NCBI RefSeq assembly: GCF_001940785.1
Contig: NZ_MSLS01000012.1
Coordinates: forward strand, 59,798-123,797
Direction of reading: 5' to 3'
DNA from: Bacillus sp. MRMR6
Lineage (GTDB): Bacteria > Bacillota > Bacilli > Bacillales > Cytobacillaceae
DNA: 64,000 nucleotides
A program made the translations under genes and the position numbers. Below the pieces are notes generated by a model. It saw only the letters and a program-made list of their open reading frames with translations, ran no database searches and was not told the DNA's origin. This document shows positions 58,312-64,000 of the stretch, piece after piece; the first letter of the stretch is position 1, and every line of letters starts with the position of its first letter.

Positions 58312-58343
58312 AATATTCGAATGTCGGAATATTTAGTATATAA
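58312..58343 (+). promoter_or_regulatory. Operator and promoter of the MerR gene
   Basis: AATATTC-GAATGTCG-GAATATT (58312-58333) is an inverted repeat just before TATAAT at 58339-58344. Overlap with the promoter suggests autoregulation by the MerR protein. Confidence 0.55.
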
Positions 58344-58384
58344 TGTGAAAATCACAACTAATTGTTATACCGAAGGGGGATTTT

Positions 58385-59197
58385 ATGAAATACAAGATTA
58401 GTGAATTAGCAACTGTACTTAACGTTACAACAAATACAATTAGAAGATATGAAAAGATGGGCTATATCACGTCCAAAAGATCTGAAAATAGCAATTATCG
58501 ATACTACAATGAAAATGACCTATCAACGTTTTTGAATGTAAGACTATTACGAAAGTATGGTTTTACACATACCGAAATAGGAAATATGAAGAACAGTAAT
58601 TTGGCAGACTTAATCTCTGAATACGAGAAGCGGATGCAGAAATTTGACGAACAAATTAACTATTTAACCAATTTAAGACATAGACTTAAAGATGATTTGG
58701 TATTAATGAAAAAAGCCGAGGAAACTAAACAACTATGCTACATAAGAGATTGCGTGGATCTTTCATATGTACTTTATCAAAGGAGGGATGAAATATTAAC
58801 GGAACCCCAAAGGATAACGGCCATCCAGGATCACTTATATTTGTCGCCGGAAGTATTGCGGGTTTATCTAATTAGAAAAGAAGATGTAGAAAACGACCGT
58901 CTCATTCTAAATGCGGGTGTGGCTGTTAAAACGGCCCATGTGGATAGATATAATTTAAAACAAAATGAATATACGGAAAGATATGAAAAACGAAAATCCC
59001 TCATTAGTGTTGCAAAGCTCCCGGTAAATGGCGAAAAAAATGTAAAAGAAGATTTGCTGAAAGAGCCTTTCAAGTATATGCAGGAGCATAAATTAAAAAT
59101 GAATGGGGACATTATTGGAATTGTAATTGCCAATGTGATAGAAGATCAACAGGAAATGCAGTATGTTTTAGTTGGTGTTCCCATAGCGGAAATGTAA
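58385..59197 (+). CDS. MerR family regulator
   Basis: 270 residues. N-terminal MerR domain: YKISELATVLNVTTNTIRRYEKMGYITSKRSENSNYRYYNENDLSTFLNVRLLRKYGFTHTEI, then a coiled coil (KRMQKFDEQINYLTNLRHRLKDDL) and a C-terminal 140-residue effector domain resembling GyrI-like folds. In the island next to a pectinase gene it may control pectin or drug-response genes. AAGGGGGA precedes ATG. Confidence 0.9.
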   Translation: MKYKISELATVLNVTTNTIRRYEKMGYITSKRSENSNYRYYNENDLSTFLNVRLLRKYGFTHTEIGNMKNSNLADLISEYEKRMQKFDEQINYLTNLRHRLKDDLVLMKKAEETKQLCYIRDCVDLSYVLYQRRDEILTEPQRITAIQDHLYLSPEVLRVYLIRKEDVENDRLILNAGVAVKTAHVDRYNLKQNEYTERYEKRKSLISVAKLPVNGEKNVKEDLLKEPFKYMQEHKLKMNGDIIGIVIANVIEDQQEMQYVLVGVPIAEM

Positions 59198-59211
59198 CCT
59201 TTGGATTATTT

Positions 59212-59228
59212 ACTATGACATAGTGTCA
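59212..59228. promoter_or_regulatory. Overlapping palindromes after the MerR gene
   Basis: ACTATGACATAGTGTCA contains ACTATG-A-CATAGT and TGACA-TAG-TGTCA, two perfect overlapping palindromes, in the gap between the MerR gene and the pectinesterase gene. An operator candidate. Confidence 0.45.
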
Positions 59229-59283
59229 ACCTTCATAATTATATTCGTGGGTAACAGAAATGAATGGAGGGGGGAACTAACAT

Positions 59284-59346
59284 ATGCGAAAAAGAGAGAA
59301 AAAGCCACTATTTTTAACAACATTTTCATTCATGGATTTCTATTAG
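59284..59346 (+). CDS. Very short frame with strong ribosome binding site (20 aa)
   Basis: ATG behind GGAGGGGGGAAC. MRKREKKPLFLTTFSFMDFY followed by TAG. Either a leader peptide for the pectinesterase gene 95 bases downstream or the start of a decayed gene. Little else can be said. Confidence 0.3.
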   Translation: MRKREKKPLFLTTFSFMDFY

Positions 59347-59440
59347 ATAGAGCTATGCAACGGAGTAAGAAATTTACTATTTTAATGTCTTGGTAATCTA
59401 GTAATCTAAAGAAGCTTCCATAGTTGAGAGGGGTTCAAGA

Positions 59441-62400
59441 ATGAAAATCAAGTCAAAGAAAGTGCTTAGCATATTACTGACCTTCATCATATTTTTCACC
59501 TCGGCATTTAACAACGTTGTTGCATTTGCCAGTGATACATCTAACGACAGGCAAATTGACATTTGGGATTTTGGAGGAATCCAAACCTCAGGAGATATAT
59601 ACAACAATATTATTACAGCGGATGTTCTTGACAGTAAAACGACAATTAAATCCGGTACGTATGTAACCACTTCATTTGGGGATTTAACCATAGCCAATCC
59701 GAGTACAACGGATAGGTCATACTATTATGAGTCAGATGGTTCTACCGTAGGTCTAAATTCCTCTGGTTTCTGGGGAAGTCAAAAGTATAGTTATGATGAT
59801 GGTTATAATGCAAACGGAGTTTATTACGCAAATGGTACGGGAGGTCCCGGGAGGAGGTATTTGACTCTTGATAATGTTACAGCCGGGGATAAAATTACGG
59901 TTTATGGTGGAACGAGTAATGGAGATGAAACCCTTCACTTTGTTCACGCAGCAGTAAGTGTAAGCGGGACCACAGTTACAGTAAAACCGGATGCTTCACA
60001 GGTTCAGGATAGTACAGCTGATTTTACGACATCCGCACAAAAAGTTGAATTCACAGCACAATATTCCGGATCCTATCAAATTTATGTTTCAGCGGATAAA
60101 GGTGGAAAACCTTATTTCCAAAGAGTGACGAGGACTCCCGGAGTTAAGGTAAGTGGATCTGTGAACTTAAATGACAGTGATATTTCTGCCGGGTATGCAC
60201 TTGATTTTACGAATCAGAAAACCGGCGATACTACAACTGTAAATGTTAATGCAGACAATACCTTTGATGCCGTTCTTGCAACGGGCTATGATTATATTGC
60301 TACGTTAAAGAATATAGCCAGTTACAGAATTTCCGATGAAACCAAGGTCTTACGTACATCGACTTCTGATATTACGGCAGGGAAAAGTGTTAGTTTTGAT
60401 GTTGTAGCTAACAAGCTTGTCAACATAAGTGGAAATATTAAGGGCTTTGACAGCAGTTATGATGTAAGTAAATTAGAAATCAAATTTACTCCTCCAGAGG
60501 GAAGCCTTTCCTCACCGGTTGAAGCTATAGTAAATACAAATGATCAGACCTTTAAAGCTGATATTCAGGATGGAGTACCGTATACAGCCGTTATTTCGGG
60601 TGTCAATGATTATGAAATTGTGGATGGCGGTAGTATAAATCTAAGCGCTGACACCGTTCAGGATATTACAGTTGCTAAAAAAGCAGTACATACTGCAACA
60701 GGGTTATTCCAGGGATTACCATCAACAACTCAAATTTCAATTATTACATTTACAAATGTTGATGATGGATACACTTATGACGGGACCGTTTCAAATGGCG
60801 GATACACAGTAAGCCTTAGAGATGGTGCCTATAACGTTACAGCTGTTAGTTCGGAGAATTATAGTACGAGTTCTCACGTAGTTATTAATGGACAGGATAC
60901 CACAAAAGATATTCTGTTTGTTAGCAACACTGCTATAGAGCCTCTTGCCTGGGTTCCGGATTTGTATGTTGGCGACAGCTCTAAGGCCAATAATTTCAGT
61001 ACAGTTAAGGATGCTCTTGATACAGCAGCCCGAATGAACCCAACCGATGAAGCTCATAGAATAACCATTCATATCGCGCCGGGTGTATACAGGGCACAGC
61101 TTGTAATAAAAACTCCATTTATTACACTTGTAAATTCTAATCCGAATCCTACCAGTGATCCTAATACGCAGGTTAAAATTACTTGGTATTACGGGATTGG
61201 CTATAAATATTACAGCATGGGGTCTGACGGCTTCTATAATGCAGAAAATGCATTTGATAAGTATTCCAAGAATATTGCCAGTAAATGGGGTGGTACCGTT
61301 TATCTCACCAGTGCGGCTACCGACTTCAAAGCAGAAAACATCGTATTTGAAAATTCCTTCAACAAGTACATGACAGATGAGGAATTAGCAGATGGTGTGG
61401 AGCTTGCCAATATACCATCCGCAAGCCCGATCAATGTAGAAAGAAAGTCTTTTACAGATGTTACTTCAAAAGCAGCTACAGAAAGAGCTGCAGCTATGAT
61501 TATCGAAGGAAACCGAGCTGAGTTTATTAATTGCAGTTTCCTTGGAAGCCAGGACACACTTTACACCGGTAACAGCAGTACGAATAGCAGTTATTTTAAA
61601 AACTCTTTTATAGAAGGTAACACAGACTATATATTTGGTGATGGAAATGTGGTATTTGATAATGCTACATTGAATTTCGCCGGTTACAGTGAGAAGGCTG
61701 TAGGTGGTTATATCACAGCAGCAAGGGATACAGCATCTTATGGCTACCTATTTAGGAACAGTGCTGTAACAGCCAGTAGTAAAAATATGCAGGCTTCAGG
61801 TTTCTTCGGAAGACCTTGGGGAGCAGGAGCAAGAGTAACCTTTTTGAATACCAAGCTTCAGAGTGATTCTATCATAGACCCCAAAGGCTGGACAGATATG
61901 AGTGGCCCGCCTGAAAATGCGCATTTTGCAGAATATAATACAACTTATAATCATTCAGCAGTCGATACATCGCAAAGAAGGTCACCAGTTTTATCGGAGG
62001 CACAAGCTGTCGCAATTAACGTTGCTGATTATTTTGGAGGTTGGACACCATCATCATATTCAGCTGACAGTGATACAGCACCAACATTTAAGGTTGATCC
62101 TTTCTTTACAACAGATGATGATATCAATATACCTTACGTCGGAAATACCGTTAGCTTAGGTTATGAATTTAAACATCCAAATGATAACGTAAATGACAGT
62201 TCTTTAATCCAGTGGTACAGAGTAAGTCCGGATGGAACTGAGACGTTGATCTATGCCACAACAGCGTATATTTCAAAAACTTACAAGATTACTAGTGACG
62301 ATGCAGGCTATTATATCAAGGCTGTTGTTACGCCGGAAACCGTGAATGGTATGAAAGGCACACAGATGTCTATTAAGCTTGTTAACCTGGTTAGAGTTGG

Positions 62401-64000
62401 CTCATCCGGAGGCGGTGGAAATGAGATTCCGGATGGTAAGCGTGTGAATATTTATTTAGCAGGTGATTCAACGGTTAAGACATACGGGCCAACCTCAGAT
62501 ACTGGTGGCTGGGGAGAATATTTACAGAAATTTTTCAATTCCGATAAGGTAAATGTTGTTAATTACGCAAACGGAGGCCGAAGCTCAAGAAGCTTTATAA
62601 ATGAGGGAAGTCTTGATAAAATTACTTCTACCATTAAAGCCGGTGACTATTTGCTGGTTCAATTTGGACATAATGACGAAGCAAATCAATTAGGTTATCT
62701 CTTAGACAGATTTGTTTCTATGGGAACACCGGATGCAAATGGTATTTATCCTTCCATTCCGGGTGTTAGAGAGGCAACACCGGCAAGTCTTTCACAACAG
62801 TATGGCGCAGAATTTTATCCACATACCAGCGGTACCTTCAAGTGGTATTTGCAGCAGTATATTGATGTAGCAAAAAATGCAGGTGCAACTCCTATTTTAG
62901 TTACTCCTGTTTCAAGACAGTATTTTAACGCGGATGGCACAATAAGAACTCATCATGATGCTACGGACACCACAACTGGAACGATTACAACTGGCAATAA
63001 TGCTTATGTAAGAGCGGTTGAACAGTTAGGTGCAGAGCAGGGTGTTAAGGTTATTGATATGTTTGAATTAACAAAAGAGTCCTTTGAAAAAGCATACAAG
63101 AATGACCCTGCAGCCACGAATGGAAGTTCTCCTATAGCAAAGGCAGTAATGGTCCCTGCAGATTCAACTCACAATAATAAGATTGGCGGTTTTTATAACG
63201 GCGCTTTAATTGCTGATGAAATACAGGACCTTGGATATAACATCTCTAACTACGTTATTCCACCAGTAAGAGTAGGCGGTGTAGACGGTAAGAACAGCGT
63301 ACAATTTGAAGTGGATTCACTTAGCAAAGTAAGTGTATATACTCCTGATACAAGCGGTGTTTATACAAGTCAGCTTAATCCTTATTGGACTGGGGAAGCA
63401 CAGGCTCTACTTGATCGTCTTTCTGATGTACCTGTTACAACAGTTGCAGTCACACCAACCGAGCCGGACGGTCTGAACGGGTGGTATATCCATGAAGTAA
63501 AGTTGAGTCTTAACGTTTCTAACAAACTAGCGGGTACAGCTAAAACGGAGTATAGTTTCGATGGTGGAAACACTTGGAAAACATACAATGAGCCGATCAC
63601 GATCAATATGGATGGAAAATATGATGTAAGCTATCGTTCAGTGGATAATGCCGGAAATATTGAAGAGAAGCAGAACATCTCTATTAATCTGGATTCCACT
63701 GCTCCTACTATTGATATGACTGGCGTTCGGAATGATATTTACAACGATTCCGTGGATATCAATCCGGTCATGGAGCTCAAAGATAATTTGTCCGGAATTG
63801 ACAACACAAAAACAACAATAGCATTGGATGGAAACTCCGTAGAAAATGGGGAGATAATCCCACTTTATACTCTGCCACTTGGTCAGCACGAGTATAGCGT
63901 AACAGCATACGATTTGGCTGGGAATAAGGTAAACCAAGTTGTTAAGTTCCAAACTTCTACAAGCATCCAATCCTTACAGGAAATGATTACACGCTTTACG
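59441..64000 (+). CDS. Secreted multidomain pectin-degrading protein: pectinesterase (CE8) plus rhamnogalacturonan-acetylesterase-like SGNH (CE12), 3' partial
   Basis: Open from ATG 59441 to the right edge (1520 residues visible). A signal peptide ends near AFA-S (about 30). Residues 31-500 hold beta-rich, Ig-like domains. The pectinesterase part (about 505-880) has QDTL (Gln704-), DYIFG (Asp729-) and GRPWG (Arg791) as catalytic motifs. Then an SGNH hydrolase follows: GDST (Ser1010), GGRSSRS, GHND (Asn1078) and DSTHNN (Asp1241, His1244), the CE12 pattern. After that come Ig-like domains. Such proteins demethylate and deacetylate pectin outside the cell. The C-terminal end is not seen. Confidence 0.9.
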   Translation, partial: MKIKSKKVLSILLTFIIFFTSAFNNVVAFASDTSNDRQIDIWDFGGIQTSGDIYNNIITADVLDSKTTIKSGTYVTTSFGDLTIANPSTTDRSYYYESDGSTVGLNSSGFWGSQKYSYDDGYNANGVYYANGTGGPGRRYLTLDNVTAGDKITVYGGTSNGDETLHFVHAAVSVSGTTVTVKPDASQVQDSTADFTTSAQKVEFTAQYSGSYQIYVSADKGGKPYFQRVTRTPGVKVSGSVNLNDSDISAGYALDFTNQKTGDTTTVNVNADNTFDAVLATGYDYIATLKNIASYRISDETKVLRTSTSDITAGKSVSFDVVANKLVNISGNIKGFDSSYDVSKLEIKFTPPEGSLSSPVEAIVNTNDQTFKADIQDGVPYTAVISGVNDYEIVDGGSINLSADTVQDITVAKKAVHTATGLFQGLPSTTQISIITFTNVDDGYTYDGTVSNGGYTVSLRDGAYNVTAVSSENYSTSSHVVINGQDTTKDILFVSNTAIEPLAWVPDLYVGDSSKANNFSTVKDALDTAARMNPTDEAHRITIHIAPGVYRAQLVIKTPFITLVNSNPNPTSDPNTQVKITWYYGIGYKYYSMGSDGFYNAENAFDKYSKNIASKWGGTVYLTSAATDFKAENIVFENSFNKYMTDEELADGVELANIPSASPINVERKSFTDVTSKAATERAAAMIIEGNRAEFINCSFLGSQDTLYTGNSSTNSSYFKNSFIEGNTDYIFGDGNVVFDNATLNFAGYSEKAVGGYITAARDTASYGYLFRNSAVTASSKNMQASGFFGRPWGAGARVTFLNTKLQSDSIIDPKGWTDMSGPPENAHFAEYNTTYNHSAVDTSQRRSPVLSEAQAVAINVADYFGGWTPSSYSADSDTAPTFKVDPFFTTDDDINIPYVGNTVSLGYEFKHPNDNVNDSSLIQWYRVSPDGTETLIYATTAYISKTYKITSDDAGYYIKAVVTPETVNGMKGTQMSIKLVNLVRVGSSGGGGNEIPDGKRVNIYLAGDSTVKTYGPTSDTGGWGEYLQKFFNSDKVNVVNYANGGRSSRSFINEGSLDKITSTIKAGDYLLVQFGHNDEANQLGYLLDRFVSMGTPDANGIYPSIPGVREATPASLSQQYGAEFYPHTSGTFKWYLQQYIDVAKNAGATPILVTPVSRQYFNADGTIRTHHDATDTTTGTITTGNNAYVRAVEQLGAEQGVKVIDMFELTKESFEKAYKNDPAATNGSSPIAKAVMVPADSTHNNKIGGFYNGALIADEIQDLGYNISNYVIPPVRVGGVDGKNSVQFEVDSLSKVSVYTPDTSGVYTSQLNPYWTGEAQALLDRLSDVPVTTVAVTPTEPDGLNGWYIHEVKLSLNVSNKLAGTAKTEYSFDGGNTWKTYNEPITINMDGKYDVSYRSVDNAGNIEEKQNISINLDSTAPTIDMTGVRNDIYNDSVDINPVMELKDNLSGIDNTKTTIALDGNSVENGEIIPLYTLPLGQHEYSVTAYDLAGNKVNQVVKFQTSTSIQSLQEMITRFT

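Noticed and set aside
61155..61373. 72-residue rightward frame in the pectinesterase gene
   Set aside because: It is a shadow in another frame of the long secreted protein, whose frame carries the complete pectinesterase motifs.

Overview
The window comes from a low-GC Gram-positive bacterium of the family Bacillaceae (Bacillus sensu lato). The evidence is the divergent lexA / yneA-yneB-ynzC block followed by tkt, sirA, yneF, two half-ABC transporters, a Spo0E-like phosphatase, ccdA, a ccdC-like gene and a yneK-like gene. This order closely follows the lexA-ccdA region of Bacillus subtilis. I cannot name the species.

Bases 1 to about 41,220 are a siphovirus-type prophage whose left end, with the integrase and probably the main repressor, lies outside the window. 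Read left to right it holds: early and replication genes (an HNH-type protein, MBL-fold hydrolase, Rha/ORF6C antirepressor-like protein, DnaD-like initiator, DnaC-like loader, small zinc-ribbon proteins, a dUTPase-like enzyme with a zinc-ribbon insertion, DUF6011 and DUF1064 proteins, a PP-loop ATPase and an ArpU/RinA-like late regulator); a tRNA-Arg(UCU); packaging and head genes (terminases, SPP1-type portal and gp7-like protein, scaffold, capsid) with a DUF2829/Tad2 candidate and a Prp-like protease beside the scaffold; connectors, major tail protein, tail chaperones with a -1 slippery site, tape measure and Dit; four extra genes between Dit and the tail-associated protein, including a RES-like protein; two membrane lysis proteins and an amidase; a leftward MqsR-like/MqsA-Panacea toxin-antitoxin pair; and an unusual rightward module of a RHH-like protein, VirB2-like membrane protein, M23 peptidase and a 893-residue HerA/VirD4-like ATPase.

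Bases 41,220 to 54,360 are host core genome. SOS boxes lie between lexA and yneA, and Spo0A-box-like sequences lie upstream of sirA. Several intergenic repeat families occur here: a 52-bp tandem array before tkt, a long palindromic repeat after the ABC genes, and two copies of a hairpin repeat that bracket the block.

From 54,553 there is a selenocysteine tRNA gene (selC), a common integration target, followed by a frameshifted tyrosine recombinase, a second recombinase broken on the opposite strand, and other gene wreckage. Then come a MerR regulator and a very large secreted protein that joins a pectinesterase domain to a rhamnogalacturonan-acetylesterase-like SGNH domain and runs off the right edge. 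I read this right end as an old genomic island in selC carrying pectin degradation genes.
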